Below, piece by piece: positions 37,191-51,643 of a DNA stretch of 64,000 bases. The translations under genes were made by a program, and so were the position numbers. How positions within the stretch are numbered: the first letter of the stretch is position 1; each line of letters opens with the position of its first letter. Source of the stretch: Jatrophihabitans sp. (GTDB lineage Bacteria; Actinomycetota; Actinomycetes; Mycobacteriales; Jatrophihabitantaceae); the NCBI GenBank assembly GCA_036399055.1, contig DASWNX010000014.1, positions 1-64,000 of the forward strand. The letters are read 5' to 3'. The notes beneath the pieces were generated by a model. The model saw only the letters and a list, made by a program, of their open reading frames with translations. It was not told the DNA's origin and ran no database searches.

Positions 37191-38417
37191 CTAGCTCTCC
37201 TCGAGGACGGCGACGCCCGGCAGGGTCTTGCCTTCCAGGTACTCCAGGGAGGCGCCGCCGCCGGTGGAGATGTGGCTGAACCGGTTGACGTCGATGCCCA
37301 GCGCTCGGACCGCCGCGGCCGAGTCGCCGCCGCCGACCACCGTCAGCCCCTCGCACCCGGCGACCGCCTCGGCCACGCCCTTGGTGCCGGCCGCGAACGG
37401 CGACACCTCGAAGACCCCCATCGGGCCGTTCCAGAAGACCGTGCCGGCGCCGGACAGCGCCTCGGTGAACCGGGCCACCGAGTCCGGCCCGATGTCCAGG
37501 CCCTTGAGCCCGGCCGGGATCGCGTCGGCCGGCACCGTCTGGGTGCTGGCGTCGTCGGAGATCTCGGCCGACACCACCACGTCGGTGGGCAGCACGATCT
37601 TGTCGCCGGCCTCGGCCAGCAACCGCTGGCAGGTCTGCACCTGGTCGGCCTCCAGCAGCGAGTCGCCGACTTCGTGGCCCTGCGCCTTGAGGAACGTGAA
37701 GCACATGCCGCCGCCGACCAGGAGCCGGTCCACCTTGGGCAGCAGCGAGGAGATGACGCCCAGCTTGTCCGACACCTTGGACCCGCCGAGCACCACGACG
37801 TAGGGCCGCCGCACCTCGCCGGCCTCGCCGGTCAACCGGCGCAGCACGTCGAGCTCCTCGCGCACGAGCCCGCCGCAGTAATGCGGCAGCAGCCGCGCGA
37901 CGTCATAGACCGAGGCGTGCGCGCGGTGCACCGCTCCGAAGGCGTCGTTGACGTAGGCGCCGCCGTCGTCCTCGCCGCCGGTCAGCTGGGCCAGCGCCTT
38001 GGCGAAGGCGGCACGCTCGGCCTCGTCCTTGGAGGTCTCGCCGGGGTTGAACCGGACGTTCTCCAGCAGCAGCAGGTGGCCGTCGGCCAGGCCGTCGGCC
38101 AGCAGCCGGGCGCTTTCGCCCACGGTGTCGAGCGCGAACTCCACCGGGGCGCCCAGCAAGGCCGCCAGCCGGTCGGCCACCGGGCGCAACGAGTACTTCT
38201 CCTCCGGCGCGCCCTTCGGCCGGCCCAGATGCGCCGCCACGATCACTCGGGCGCCGTGGTTGAGCAACTGCGCCAGCACCGGCAGCGACGCCCGGATCCG
38301 GCCGTCGTCGGTGACCACCGGGGGCTCGTCCTTGGACAGCGGCACGTTGAGGTCAGAACGCACCAGGACGCGCCGCCCGGCCACCCCGACCTTGATCAGA
38401 TCGTCCACCGTGCGCAT
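37191..38417 (-). CDS. pgk: Phosphoglycerate kinase
   Basis: 408 residues with '[12 protein letters not shown]' (substrate site), '[14 protein letters not shown]', '[12 protein letters not shown]', '[10 protein letters not shown]' and '[16 protein letters not shown]'. It makes ATP from 1,3-bisphosphoglycerate. The ATG is preceded by GGAG nine bases upstream, lying in the last copy of a tandem repeat that fills the gap-pgk spacer. Confidence 0.96.
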   Translation of the reverse strand: MRTVDDLIKVGVAGRRVLVRSDLNVPLSKDEPPVVTDDGRIRASLPVLAQLLNHGARVIVAAHLGRPKGAPEEKYSLRPVADRLAALLGAPVEFALDTVGESARLLADGLADGHLLLLENVRFNPGETSKDEAERAAFAKALAQLTGGEDDGGAYVNDAFGAVHRAHASVYDVARLLPHYCGGLVREELDVLRRLTGEAGEVRRPYVVVLGGSKVSDKLGVISSLLPKVDRLLVGGGMCFTFLKAQGHEVGDSLLEADQVQTCQRLLAEAGDKIVLPTDVVVSAEISDDASTQTVPADAIPAGLKGLDIGPDSVARFTEALSGAGTVFWNGPMGVFEVSPFAAGTKGVAEAVAGCEGLTVVGGGDSAAAVRALGIDVNRFSHISTGGGASLEYLEGKTLPGVAVLEES

Positions 38418-38425
38418 ACAGATCC

Positions 38426-38503
38426 ACTCCAGGGTCTCGGTCGGCGGGCCGACTCCAAGGTCTCGGTCGGCGGGCCGACTCCAGGGTCTCGGTCGGCGAG
38501 CCG
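38426..38503 (-). repeat. 26-bp tandem repeat x3 carrying the pgk ribosome site
   Basis: Three contiguous 26-base copies (start positions 38426, 38452, 38478) of a unit beginning ACTCCAGGGTCTCGGTCGGC, with one change each in copies 2 and 3. On the coding (minus) strand each copy ends in (C/T)TGGAGT, so the pgk Shine-Dalgarno GGAG is the last of three. The array almost fills the 111-base gap-pgk spacer. Confidence 0.85.
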
Positions 38504-38528
38504 TTGCCGGCTCCTGCCGGCTCGGGCG

Positions 38529-39720
<1,192 letters not shown>

Positions 39721-40701
39721 TCAGGGCGCCAGCATCTCCGGGGTCACCGCGGCCTCGGTGTTCGGGATGCCCTCGTCCTGGGCCCGCTTGTCGGCCATCG
39801 CCAGCAGCCGCCGGATCCTGCCCGCCACCGCGTCCTTGGTCATCGGCGGGTCCGACAGGCTGCCCAGCTCTTCCAGCGAGGCCTGCTTGTGCTCCAGGCG
39901 CAGCCGGCCGGCCTGCAGCAGGTGCTCGGGAGCGTCCGAGCCGAGGATGTGCATGGCGCGCTCGACCCTGGCGCCGGCGGCGACGGCAGCCCGCGCGGAC
40001 CGGCGCAGGTTGGCGTCGTCGAAGTTGGCCAACCGGTTCGCGGTGGCTCGCACCTCCCGGCGCATCCGGCGCTCTTCCCAGGCCATCACCGAGTCGTGGG
40101 CGCCCAGCCTGGTGAGCAGCGCGCCGATGGCGTCACCGTCGCGGACCACCACCCGGTCGGCCCCGCGGACCTCGCGGGCCTTGGCCAGGATGCCGAGCCG
40201 CCGGCCGGCGCCGACCAGGGCCAGGGCCGCCTCGTTGGTGGGGCAGGTGATCTCCAGGGCGCCGGCCCGGCCCGGCTCGGTGAGCGAGCCGTGCGCCAGG
40301 AAGGCGCCCCGCCAGGCCGCCTCGGCCTCGGACAGGGTGCCGGCCACCACCTGGGTGGGCAGGCCCCGGACCGGTCGGCCGCGCAGGTCCACCAGCCCGG
40401 CTTGACGGGCCAGCCCCTCGCCGTCCTTGCTCACCCGGACCAGGTAACGGGTGCCCTTGCGCAGGCTGCCGCCGGTGACGACCTGGATCTCGGCGGTGTG
40501 CCCGTAGACCTCGGCGATCTCCTTGCGCAGCCGGCGGGCCACTGAGCCGGTGTCGAGCTCTGCCTCGACGATGATGTGCCCGGCGACCAGGTGCAGCGCC
40601 CCGGCGAACCGCAGCATGGTCGCGATCTCCGCGCGACGGGCCGATGCCCTGGTGATGGTCACTCGGCTGAGCTCGTCCTTGACAGCAGCCGTCATCGCCA
40701 T
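39721..40701 (-). CDS. whiA: Sporulation/division regulator WhiA
   Basis: 326 residues from [14 protein letters not shown], with an N-terminal degenerate LAGLIDADG homing-endonuclease-like fold and a C-terminal HTH ('[25 protein letters not shown]'). WhiA works with WhiB in Streptomyces to switch on cell-division genes, and is conserved in non-sporulators. The ATG overlaps the yvcK stop (ATGA) and has GAAGGAG seven bases upstream. It is last in the uvrC-rapZ-yvcK-whiA run. Confidence 0.94.
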   Translation of the reverse strand: MAMTAAVKDELSRVTITRASARRAEIATMLRFAGALHLVAGHIIVEAELDTGSVARRLRKEIAEVYGHTAEIQVVTGGSLRKGTRYLVRVSKDGEGLARQAGLVDLRGRPVRGLPTQVVAGTLSEAEAAWRGAFLAHGSLTEPGRAGALEITCPTNEAALALVGAGRRLGILAKAREVRGADRVVVRDGDAIGALLTRLGAHDSVMAWEERRMRREVRATANRLANFDDANLRRSARAAVAAGARVERAMHILGSDAPEHLLQAGRLRLEHKQASLEELGSLSDPPMTKDAVAGRIRRLLAMADKRAQDEGIPNTEAAVTPEMLAP

Positions 40702-41774
40702 CAGAGCACTCCTTCGTCCGTCGGGCCGCGGTGGAACCCACCGTCGCTTTTCGTGCGCCCCAGTCCGGCGGCCTCGGCCACGGCGAGACTGAGCTTGCAC
40801 GGATCATGCCTTGCCCCGGACTCGGCCAGCGCGATGGGCGCCAGCACCAGCCGGGCGCCGATCCCCTCGGCGTAGCTTTGCAGGCTCGGCCCGTCCAGCA
40901 CCGCGTCCCGGTCGGCGATCACCACGTCGACCCCGAGCTGCGGGCAGTGCTCGTGCAGCACCCGCAGATGCTCCTCCGGGGAGAACCCGTCGGTCTCGCC
41001 GACCTGCGGCTCAAGGTTGAGCACCGTGATCATCAGCGCGTCGGTGGTGGTCAGCGCCGCGGCCAGCTCTGGCACCAGCAGGTGCGGTATCACGCTGGTG
41101 AACCACGAGCCCGGGCCGAGGATCACCGCGTCGGCTCGCAGAATGGCCTGGACCGCTTCGGGGCAGGCCGGGGCGTCCTCGGGAATCAACCGCACCGAGG
41201 TGACCCGGCCGGACGTGGCCGCGATCGCCGACTGGCCGCGGATCCGGCGGAACTGCACCGGGTCGTCGGGGTCCACGCTGGCGACGTCGGCCATCAGATC
41301 CAGGGGCCGCGCCGACATCGGCAACACCCGGCCGCGGGCGCCGACCAGCTCGGCGACGGCGTCCAGGGCGGTCACGGCGTCATCGTGCAGCTCCATCAGG
41401 CCGGTCAGCAAGAGGTTGCCGATCGGATGCCCGGCCAGCGCGCCCGCGCCGCCCATCCGGTGTTGCAGCACCGTCGACCAGGCCAGCCCGGCAGAGCTCT
41501 CAGCGCGGTCGGAATGACCGGCGAGCCGGCCGGTCGCCAGCGCCGACAGCGCCATCCGCAGGTCGCCGGGCGGCAGCAGCCCCAACTCGCGCCGGATCCG
41601 GCCCGAGGAGCCGCCGTCGTCGGCGACGGTCACCACCGCGGTGATGTCGACGTCGAGCAGCCGCAGCGCCGACAGCGAGGCGTGCAGGCCGTGGCCGCCG
41701 CCGAGCGCCACGACCCTGGGTCGCCTGGCGGGCGCCGCCGGCTGGCTCGACGCGTCCGGTGCCGGGGCGGCCAC
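40701..41774 (-). CDS. yvcK: YvcK/CofD-like gluconeogenesis factor
   Basis: 357 residues: '[51 protein letters not shown]' is the nucleotide-sugar-binding start of the YvcK family. In Bacillus and mycobacteria YvcK (CuvA) binds UDP-sugars and helps adjust peptidoglycan synthesis to carbon source. GTG shares one base with the rapZ TAG. Confidence 0.92.
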   Translation of the reverse strand: MAAPAPDASSQPAAPARRPRVVALGGGHGLHASLSALRLLDVDITAVVTVADDGGSSGRIRRELGLLPPGDLRMALSALATGRLAGHSDRAESSAGLAWSTVLQHRMGGAGALAGHPIGNLLLTGLMELHDDAVTALDAVAELVGARGRVLPMSARPLDLMADVASVDPDDPVQFRRIRGQSAIAATSGRVTSVRLIPEDAPACPEAVQAILRADAVILGPGSWFTSVIPHLLVPELAAALTTTDALMITVLNLEPQVGETDGFSPEEHLRVLHEHCPQLGVDVVIADRDAVLDGPSLQSYAEGIGARLVLAPIALAESGARHDPCKLSLAVAEAAGLGRTKSDGGFHRGPTDEGVL

Positions 41775-42661
41775 TATTCCCGGCCCAGGTCCCGGTGCAC
41801 CGCGGTCGCCCGGATGCCCAGGCCGACCAGGCGGCGCACCAGCTCGCGGCTCATCGCGACCGAGCGGTGCTTGCCGCCGGTGCAGCCGACCGCCAGCGTG
41901 AGGTAGTGCTTGCCCTCCCGGCGGTAGCCGGCGCCGATCAGCTGCAGGATCGGGATGTACATGTCCAGGAACTCCAGGGCCGACTGCTGGCTGAGCACGT
42001 AGTCGGCGACCTCCGGGGCTTCGCCGGTCAACTGCCGAAGCTCCGGTATCCAGTACGGGTTGGGCAGGAACCGCACGTCGACCACCAGGTCGGCGTCGGC
42101 GGGAAGCCCGTACTTGAAGCCGAAGGAGACCACCGTCGCCTTCAGCTCGGGCAGGTCCATGCCGCCGACGGCGAAGGCCTGCTCGATCGCCTGCCGCAGC
42201 TGGGGAACCGAGCGCTCAGAGGTGTCGAGCACCAGGTCGGCGATGTCGCGCAACGGTTCCAGGATCGAGCGCTCGGCGATGATGCCGTCGGACAACCGCC
42301 CGTCACCCTGCAGCGGATGGGCCCGGCGCACGCTCTCGAACCGGCGGATCAGCACGTTGTCGTTGGCTTCGAGGAACAGGATCTGCGGTTGCAGCTCACG
42401 CCGTTCGAGCTCGGCGATGACACCGGTCAGGTCGGTGGAGAAGGCCCGGCTGCGCACGTCCATCACGACGGCGAGCCGGGTGACCGCCCCCTGGCTGCGG
42501 CTGCCCAGGTCGACCATGGTGGCGACCAGTTCCGGCGGCAGGTTGTCCACCACGAAGAACCCGAGGTCTTCCAGGCACTTGGCGGCAGTGCTGCGACCGG
42601 CGCCGGACAGGCCGGTGACGATCACCGTCTGGAGTGCGCCGCGCTCTGCGCTGGCCATCAA
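41774..42661 (-). CDS. rapZ: RapZ-family nucleotide-binding adaptor
   Basis: 295 residues. The P-loop reads GLSGAGRST (17-25), with Arg in place of the usual Lys as I recall for actinobacterial members. It is followed by 'FFVVDNLPPELV' and C-terminal 'VGCTGGKHRSVAMSRELVRRL'. In E. coli RapZ senses glucosamine-6-P and steers a small RNA; the actinobacterial role is less clear. It is part of the conserved rapZ-yvcK-whiA cluster. Confidence 0.92.
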   Translation of the reverse strand: MMASAERGALQTVIVTGLSGAGRSTAAKCLEDLGFFVVDNLPPELVATMVDLGSRSQGAVTRLAVVMDVRSRAFSTDLTGVIAELERRELQPQILFLEANDNVLIRRFESVRRAHPLQGDGRLSDGIIAERSILEPLRDIADLVLDTSERSVPQLRQAIEQAFAVGGMDLPELKATVVSFGFKYGLPADADLVVDVRFLPNPYWIPELRQLTGEAPEVADYVLSQQSALEFLDMYIPILQLIGAGYRREGKHYLTLAVGCTGGKHRSVAMSRELVRRLVGLGIRATAVHRDLGRE

Positions 42662-42762
42662 AGGACTCCTTCGGTTGCGGTCGATCTTGGGTTCGGGCTG
42701 CGTGGCTCATCGATGCGCCGCTTCGGTCACAAGGCATCTTGCGCGGTCTGCGGTTGATTGCG

Positions 42763-44718
42763 CTAGTTGAGCACCTCACCGGTCGCCATGTTGACCGCAG
42801 GCTCCCGGTCGGCCGCATTGGCCGCCAGCGCCTCGGTCACCCGCTGGGCCAGCTCGGGCCCGAAGCCGGGCACCTGCGCGACCTCCTCGACGGAGGCCGC
42901 GCGCAGTTGCCGCAGCGATCCGAACCGGGTCAGCAGCGCCTTGCGGCGGGCCGGGCCGAGCCCCGCGATGCCGATCAGCTCCGACTCGGTCATCGACTTG
43001 GACCGCTTCTGCCGATGGAAGGTGATCGCGAACCGGTGCGCCTCGTCCCGGACCCGTTGCAGCAGGTACAGCGCCTCAGAGGCCCGGGGCAGGATCACCG
43101 GGAAGTCCTCGTCCGGAACCCAGACCTCCTCCAGCCGCTTGGCCAGGCCCACCAGCGTCACGTCGGTGATGCCCAGCTCGGCCAGGGAGTTCTGCGCGGC
43201 CGCCACCTGCGGGGCGCCGCCGTCGACCACCACCAGGTTCGGCGGATAGGCGAACCGCTTGACCGGCTTGGCCTCGGCCCCGCTCTGCCAGTCGGGGGCC
43301 GCCGCCAACTCGGCGGCCTGCTCCTGCAGTTGGCGGGCGAACCGGCGCCGGATCACCTCGGCGATCCAGTCGGTGTCACCGCCGCTGCTCTGCATGGTGA
43401 AGCGCCGGTACTCGCTCTTTCGGGCCAGGCCGTCCTCGAACACCACCATGCTGGCCACCACGTTGGTGCCCTGCACGTGGCTGATGTCGAAGCACTCGAT
43501 GCGCAGCGGGGCATCGGGCATGCCGAGCGCTTCCTGCAGCTCGGCCAGCGCCTGCGAGCGGGCGGTCAGGTCGCTGGCCCGGCGCAGCTTGTACTGCAGG
43601 AACGCCTGTTGGGCGTTGCGCTCCACGGTCTGCATCAGAGCCCGCTTGTCACCGCGTTGAGGCACCCGCAGCGACACCCGGCTGCCCCGCCGCTCGCTGA
43701 GCAGCTCGGTCAGCGCCTCGTGGTCTTCGGGCAGCTCGGGCACCAGCACCTCGCGCGGGACGACGGCGTCCTCCTGGCCGTAGAACTGCAGGGCGAACTG
43801 CTCCACCAGCTCGCCGACGGAGGACTCGTCGTTGAGCCCGGCGGTGGAGTCGACCACCCAGCCCCGCTGCCCCCGCACCCGGCCGCCTCGGACGTGGAAG
43901 ACCTGGACGGCCGCGGACAGCTCGTCGGTGGCGAAGGCCACGACATCGGCGTCGGTGCCGTCGGTCAGCACCACCGCCTGCTTCTCCATGGACCGGCGCA
44001 GCGCGCCGAGGTCATCGCGCAGCCGGGCCGCCCGCTCGAACTCCAGGTTGTCGCTGGCCTCGGCCATCTGGCGCTCCAGCCGGCGGATCATGCTGTCGGT
44101 CTTGCCGGCCATGAAGTCGCAGAAGTCCTCGACGATGGCGCGGTGCTCGGCGGCGCTGACCCGCCCCACGCACGGCGCGCTGCACTTGCCGATGTAGCCG
44201 AGCAGGCAGGGCCGTCCGATCTGACCGGCCCGTTTGAACACCCCGTTGGAACAGGTGCGGGCCGGGAACACCCGCAGCAGCAGGTCGAGGGTCTCGCGGA
44301 TCGCCCAGGCGTGGGCGTACGGGCCGAAGTACCGGACGCCGGCCTTCTTCGGACCGCGCATCACCTGCAGCCGCGGGTACTCCTCGTTGAGGGTGACTGC
44401 CAGCGACGGGTAGGACTTGTCATCGCGGTAGCGGACGTTGAACCGCGGATCGAACTCCTTGATCCAGTTGTACTCCAGCTGCAGCGCCTCGACCTCGGTG
44501 GTGACGATGGTCCACTCGACGCTGGCGGCCGTGGTGACCATCTGCCTGGTGCGCGGGTGCAGGGCGCTGATGTCGGCGAAGTAGGAGTTCAGCCGGGACC
44601 GCAGGCTCTTGGCCTTGCCGACGTAGATGACCCGGCCCGTGGCGTCCCGAAACCGGTACACGCCGGGCTCGACCGGGATCGAGCCCGTAGCCGGGCGGTA
44701 TGAGGACGGGTCAGCCAC
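42763..44718 (-). CDS. uvrC: Excinuclease ABC subunit C
   Basis: 651 residues: GIY-YIG nuclease ('[23 protein letters not shown]'), a cysteine segment ('[14 protein letters not shown]'), a UVR motif ('[28 protein letters not shown]'), the RNase-H-like second nuclease ('[23 protein letters not shown]') and a C-terminal helix-hairpin-helix pair. It makes both incisions in nucleotide excision repair. GTG start. uvrA lies upstream on the same strand; uvrB is not in the window. Confidence 0.96.
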   Translation of the reverse strand: MADPSSYRPATGSIPVEPGVYRFRDATGRVIYVGKAKSLRSRLNSYFADISALHPRTRQMVTTAASVEWTIVTTEVEALQLEYNWIKEFDPRFNVRYRDDKSYPSLAVTLNEEYPRLQVMRGPKKAGVRYFGPYAHAWAIRETLDLLLRVFPARTCSNGVFKRAGQIGRPCLLGYIGKCSAPCVGRVSAAEHRAIVEDFCDFMAGKTDSMIRRLERQMAEASDNLEFERAARLRDDLGALRRSMEKQAVVLTDGTDADVVAFATDELSAAVQVFHVRGGRVRGQRGWVVDSTAGLNDESSVGELVEQFALQFYGQEDAVVPREVLVPELPEDHEALTELLSERRGSRVSLRVPQRGDKRALMQTVERNAQQAFLQYKLRRASDLTARSQALAELQEALGMPDAPLRIECFDISHVQGTNVVASMVVFEDGLARKSEYRRFTMQSSGGDTDWIAEVIRRRFARQLQEQAAELAAAPDWQSGAEAKPVKRFAYPPNLVVVDGGAPQVAAAQNSLAELGITDVTLVGLAKRLEEVWVPDEDFPVILPRASEALYLLQRVRDEAHRFAITFHRQKRSKSMTESELIGIAGLGPARRKALLTRFGSLRQLRAASVEEVAQVPGFGPELAQRVTEALAANAADREPAVNMATGEVLN

Positions 44719-44772
44719 GGGTAGAGCCTAGGTCGCTGGAAAGGGAATGGTTCTCAGGAAAGCCGATGGCGC

Positions 44773-48081
<3,309 letters not shown>

Positions 48082-48175
48082 AGTCTTCTTTCTGGTCCAG
48101 CAGGCGGTCTGGGAAGGGCTTTGTTGCTAGAAGCTCGGCCGTCACCAACCACGAAGGTGCGCGGCGTGCATTGAA

Positions 48176-48198
48176 AGAGTAATCGCGGGCTACGACAA
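48176..48198 (-). promoter_or_regulatory. Candidate PafBC-type (LexA-independent) DNA-damage promoter of uvrA
   Basis: On the minus strand TTGTCGTAG, eight bases, then TACTCT. This fits the mycobacterial RecA-independent damage promoter tTGTCRGTG-N8-TAnnnT at seven of nine -35 positions, with exact spacing and the TAnnnT box. It lies about 95 bases before the uvrA GTG. No GAAC-N4-GTTC LexA box is seen in the same spacer. Confidence 0.5.
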
Positions 48199-48219
48199 CG
48201 CGCCGCGCTGGTGCTGCCG

Positions 48220-48897
48220 CTAGGTCAGCTGCCAGTCCACCGGCTGGCCGCCCCGCTTGACCAGCAGCTCGTTGGCGCGGCTGAACGGGCGGGAGCCGAA
48301 GAACCCGCCGCTGGCCGACAGCGGGCTCGGATGCACCGACTTCAGGCAGTCGGCGTCGGACAGCAGCGGCTCCAGCGACTGCGCCTGCCGGCCCCAGAGA
48401 ATGGCCACCAGCGGCTGGTCCCGGGCTGCCAGGGCCCGCACTGCCTGGTCGGTGACCCGCTCCCAGCCCTTGCCGGCGTGCGAGCCGGACTTGCCCGGCT
48501 GCACGGTGAGCACCCGGTTGAGCAGCAGCACCCCCTGCTTGGTCCACGGCGTCAGGTCGCCGTTGGACGGGATCGGCACGCCCAGGTCCTCATGCAGCTC
48601 GCGGTAGATGTTCTGCAGTGACCGCGGCACCGGCCGGACATCCGGGGCGACGGAGAACGACAGGCCGACCGGGTGCCCGGGCGTGGGGTACGGGTCCTGG
48701 CCCACGATCAGCACCCGCACGTCCTCGAAGGGCTGGCTGAACGCCCGCAGGACGTGCTCGCCGGCCGGCAGGTAGGACCGTCCGGCGGCGAGCTCGGCCC
48801 GCAGGAAGTCCCCCATCGCCCGAACCTCGGCGGCCACCGGCTGCAGGGCCTTGGCCCATCCCGTCTCGACGATCTCTTCCAGGGGGCGCACAGACAT
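48220..48897 (-). CDS. ung: Uracil-DNA glycosylase
   Basis: 225 residues of family 1 UDG. Catalytic Asp68 in '[17 protein letters not shown]', '[23 protein letters not shown]' and the DNA-intercalation loop HPSPLS (189-194). It removes uracil from DNA. The frame is open well upstream but the family N-terminus '[15 protein letters not shown]' fixes the start at the ATG or a GTG three codons earlier (48906). It is divergent from the DUF4032 gene with only about 40 bases between them. Confidence 0.94.
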   Translation of the reverse strand: MSVRPLEEIVETGWAKALQPVAAEVRAMGDFLRAELAAGRSYLPAGEHVLRAFSQPFEDVRVLIVGQDPYPTPGHPVGLSFSVAPDVRPVPRSLQNIYRELHEDLGVPIPSNGDLTPWTKQGVLLLNRVLTVQPGKSGSHAGKGWERVTDQAVRALAARDQPLVAILWGRQAQSLEPLLSDADCLKSVHPSPLSASGGFFGSRPFSRANELLVKRGGQPVDWQLT

Positions 48898-48945
48898 GAC
48901 TGACACCGTAGCGCCCGGCGATCCGGCACTACGCTTGAAACTGTC

Positions 48946-50202
48946 ATGGGCAACTACACGATCATCACGCTCGGGGCCGCCACCGAGCTTCTCGATCTGC
49001 CCTTCGACAAGCCGCTGGAGGAGTGGAACGACCCCCGCCTGGTGCAGGTCCCGCGCGGGATCTCCCGGCACGTGGTGCGCTTCATCCGGGCCCACAACCA
49101 GATCTTCGCGATCAAGGAGGCCACCGAGCGCTACGTGACGCGCGAGCACCACCTGCTGCGCGCCCTGGCCGAGTCCTCGGTGCCGGTGGTCGACGCCTTC
49201 GGCACCGTGCTCGACCGCGGCGACCACGAGGGCCATCACCTGGACGGCCTGCTGATCACCAGGCACCTGCCCTACTCGCTGCCCTACCGGTCGCTGTTCA
49301 CCGAGCGGTCGCTGCCCGACCTGCGCTCACGGCTGCTGGACGCCCTGGCCCAGCTGTTCGTCCGGTTGCACCTGACCGGTTTCTTCTGGGGCGACTGCTC
49401 GCTGTCGAACACGCTGTTCCGGCGCGACGCCGGGGCGCTGGCGGCCTACCTGGTGGACGCCGAGACCGGTGAGATGCACCCGCAGCTCTCGCGCGGCCAG
49501 CGGATGCACGACCTGTCCATCGCCACCGAGAACATCGCCGGCGAGCTGATGGACCTGCAGGCCGGCGGTTACCTCTCCCTTGACGACGACCCGATCGAGA
49601 CGGCCCAGGGCCTGCAGCCGCGCTATGACCAGCTGTGGGCCGAGCTGACCGACGACGAGATCTACCCCACCACCGAGAGCTACCGCATCGAGGAACGGGT
49701 TCGGCGGCTGAACTCGCTGGGCTTCGACGTCTCCGAGATCGGCATCCGGACCGAGGACGCCGGCCGCAAGCTGCGCTTCGAGACCCACATCGTGGAGCCC
49801 GGCCATCACCAGCGCCGGGTGTACGCCCTCACCGGGCTGCGGGTGCAGGAGAATCAGGCACGCCAGATCCTGTCCGACCTCGCCCGGTTCCGCGCGAAGT
49901 GGATCGAGGGCGTCGAGCACGACATCCCCGAGGACCTGGCGGCGCGGCGGTGGCTGGATGAGAAGTTCTACGGGGTTCTGTCCATGGTGCCGCCCCAGCT
50001 GCGTCGCAAGCTGCCCGACGCGGAGCTGTTCTACGAGATCGCCGAGCACCGGTGGTTGATGTCAGAGCGGCTGGGCCGCGACGTGGGCCGGCAGGCGGCA
50101 GTGGAGGATTACGTCAAGACCGTGCTGTCCAAGCTGCCGGACGCCTCCGTGCAGGTGCTGACAGACCCCATTACTGAGGAGCTCCCGGTGATCCGAGAAT
50201 GA
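48946..50202 (+). CDS. DUF4032 protein with a kinase-like pattern
   Basis: 418 residues. The N-terminal half carries a spaced set of residues resembling an aminoglycoside/Kdo-kinase fold: K57 in 'FAIKEA', E67 in 'YVTREHHLL', D150...N155 in '[13 protein letters not shown]' and D171 in '[10 protein letters not shown]'. The C-terminal half (about 230-400) is the DUF4032 region proper, helical and charged ('[25 protein letters not shown]'). No signal or membrane segment. The substrate is unknown. Its stop overlaps the next ATG, tying it to the metallo-hydrolase. TACGCT about 10 bases before the ATG is a possible -10. Confidence 0.85.
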   Translation: MGNYTIITLGAATELLDLPFDKPLEEWNDPRLVQVPRGISRHVVRFIRAHNQIFAIKEATERYVTREHHLLRALAESSVPVVDAFGTVLDRGDHEGHHLDGLLITRHLPYSLPYRSLFTERSLPDLRSRLLDALAQLFVRLHLTGFFWGDCSLSNTLFRRDAGALAAYLVDAETGEMHPQLSRGQRMHDLSIATENIAGELMDLQAGGYLSLDDDPIETAQGLQPRYDQLWAELTDDEIYPTTESYRIEERVRRLNSLGFDVSEIGIRTEDAGRKLRFETHIVEPGHHQRRVYALTGLRVQENQARQILSDLARFRAKWIEGVEHDIPEDLAARRWLDEKFYGVLSMVPPQLRRKLPDAELFYEIAEHRWLMSERLGRDVGRQAAVEDYVKTVLSKLPDASVQVLTDPITEELPVIRE

Positions 50203-50858
50203 CGTACACGGGCGAGGTGAGCGTGGGCGGCCCGATGGACACCCGCGAGCTGGCCGGGCTGAGCATCACCAAGCTCGCGGTCGGCCCGATGTCGAACAAC
50301 GCCTACCTGCTGCGGTGCCAGGCCAGCGGCCAGGCGCTGCTGATCGACGCCGCGAACGAGGCCGACCGGCTGCTGGAGCTTGTCCGGCTCGGCGGCGAGA
50401 CCGCCGCGACGGTGCTGACCACCCACCAGCACGCCGACCACTGGCAGGCGCTGGCCGCCGTGGTGGCCCAGACCGGCGCCCGGACGATGGCCAGCGTCGA
50501 GGACGCCGGAGGCATCCCGGTGCCGACCGAGCGGCGGCTGGAGCACGGTGACGCGGTGCACGTCGGCGACGCCGAGCTGCGGGTGATCGTGCTGCGCGGG
50601 CACACACCCGGCTCGGTGGCGCTGCACTACCGCGACCCGGACGGCTCGTCGCACCTGTTCACCGGCGACTCGCTGTTTCCGGGCGGGCCCGGCCGGACGG
50701 CTTCGCCTGCGGACTTCACGTCGCTGATGGACGACCTGGAGCGGCGGGTCTTCGACGTCTACGACGATGACACCTGGTTCTATCCCGGCCACGGCAACGA
50801 CTCGACGTTAGGCGCCGAGCGCCCGCAGCTGTCCGAGTGGCGAGCCCGCGGCTGGTAG
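50199..50858 (+). CDS. Metallo-beta-lactamase-fold hydrolase (glyoxalase II-like)
   Basis: 219 residues with the zinc motif HQHADH (76-81), 'GHTPGSVALHYRD', 'FTGDSLFPGGPGRT' and 'YPGHGNDSTLGAERPQLSEW', the pattern of glyoxalase-II-like thioester hydrolases. It may hydrolyse a mycothiol conjugate or another thioester; the substrate is inferred only. It overlaps the DUF4032 stop (ATGA). An ATG at 50235 is an alternative start nearer the fold. Confidence 0.88.
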   Translation: MTYTGEVSVGGPMDTRELAGLSITKLAVGPMSNNAYLLRCQASGQALLIDAANEADRLLELVRLGGETAATVLTTHQHADHWQALAAVVAQTGARTMASVEDAGGIPVPTERRLEHGDAVHVGDAELRVIVLRGHTPGSVALHYRDPDGSSHLFTGDSLFPGGPGRTASPADFTSLMDDLERRVFDVYDDDTWFYPGHGNDSTLGAERPQLSEWRARGW

Positions 50859-50888
50859 GTCGTGGCAGGGTCGGCGCTGGCTGACGTC

Positions 50889-50936
50889 GAGCGTCATGCT
50901 CACGCCTCGCCCTGACGACCGCTGAGCATGACGCTC
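50889..50936. repeat. REP-like inverted repeat, copy 1
   Basis: GAGCGTCATGCTCA (50889-50902), a 20-base loop, and the exact complement TGAGCATGACGCTC (50923-50936). The surrounding GACGTC and CGACGACCGC are also shared with copy 2 on the other side of the TerB gene. It can form a hairpin after the MBL gene and may double as a terminator. Confidence 0.8.
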
Positions 50937-51063
50937 GCCCGCCTGTAGGCCAGGCGAGCGTGGTCCAAGCACGGGAACCTACGCGGGCGCCGCTCGTTGG
51001 GCCAGGTGAGAACAGTCGCGTCGCCGCCGCGCGTGGCTCCGAATGATGCGAGGAGACCGACGT

Positions 51064-51519
51064 ATGGCTATCTGGAATCAGCTGCGGCAGTCCGCTCAGG
51101 GGATGCAGGAACAGCTCACCGCCAAGAAGAACGACCTGAAGAGCGGCGCCTTCCGCGACGCGAGCATGGCCATGTGCGCGCTGGTCGCGGCCGCGGACGG
51201 AACGATCGACGCCGAGGAGCGGCGTCGGGTCGCCGGGCTGATCACGACGAACGACGCCCTGTCCAACTTCGCCGCCGACGATTTGCGCGCCAAGTTCGAC
51301 GGCTACGCCAACAAGCTCAGCGCGGACTTCGACTTCGGCAAGGTGGCGGTCATCCAGGAGATCGGCAAGGTGAAGAAGAAGCCGAACGAGGCCCGCGCGG
51401 TGATCCAGATCGGCATCATCATCGGTGGCGCCGACGGCAACTTCGACGACGACGAGAAGAAGGTCGTCCGCGAGGCGTGCTTCGCGCTCGGCATCGCTCC
51501 CGCCGAATTCGACTTATAG
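51064..51519 (+). CDS. TerB-family protein
   Basis: 151 residues from ATG with GAGGAG eight bases upstream. All-helical with two acidic metal-binding-like loops, 'AAADGTIDAEERR' and 'GGADGNFDDDEKK', the hallmark of TerB/tellurite-resistance and DjlA-N domains. TerB proteins are membrane-associated stress proteins; no other ter genes are present, so tellurite resistance is not implied. It is flanked by two copies of the same inverted repeat. Confidence 0.88.
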   Translation: MAIWNQLRQSAQGMQEQLTAKKNDLKSGAFRDASMAMCALVAAADGTIDAEERRRVAGLITTNDALSNFAADDLRAKFDGYANKLSADFDFGKVAVIQEIGKVKKKPNEARAVIQIGIIIGGADGNFDDDEKKVVREACFALGIAPAEFDL

Positions 51520-51533
51520 CCCGCGTAGACGTC

Positions 51534-51581
51534 GAGCGTCATGCTCACGCGTCGCTCCGACGACCGCTGAGCATGACGCTC
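51534..51581. repeat. REP-like inverted repeat, copy 2
   Basis: Same 14-base arms as copy 1 (51534-51547 and 51568-51581), again with a 20-base loop differing at only a few positions. It lies between the convergent TerB gene and the membrane-protein gene. It is followed by CACCCGCT repeats (51581-51620). Confidence 0.8.
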
Positions 51582-51643
51582 ACCCGCTCACCCGCTCGTC
51601 ACCGCTCACCCGCTCACCGCTCGCGGCCCCTGGCCGGGCCGGG

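Noticed and set aside
51064-51519. Tellurite-resistance operon
   Set aside because: Only one TerB-like gene is present, without terC, terD, terE or partners.
50884-51590. Insertion sequence around the TerB gene
   Set aside because: No transposase or target-site duplication could be seen; kept only as a repeat pair.
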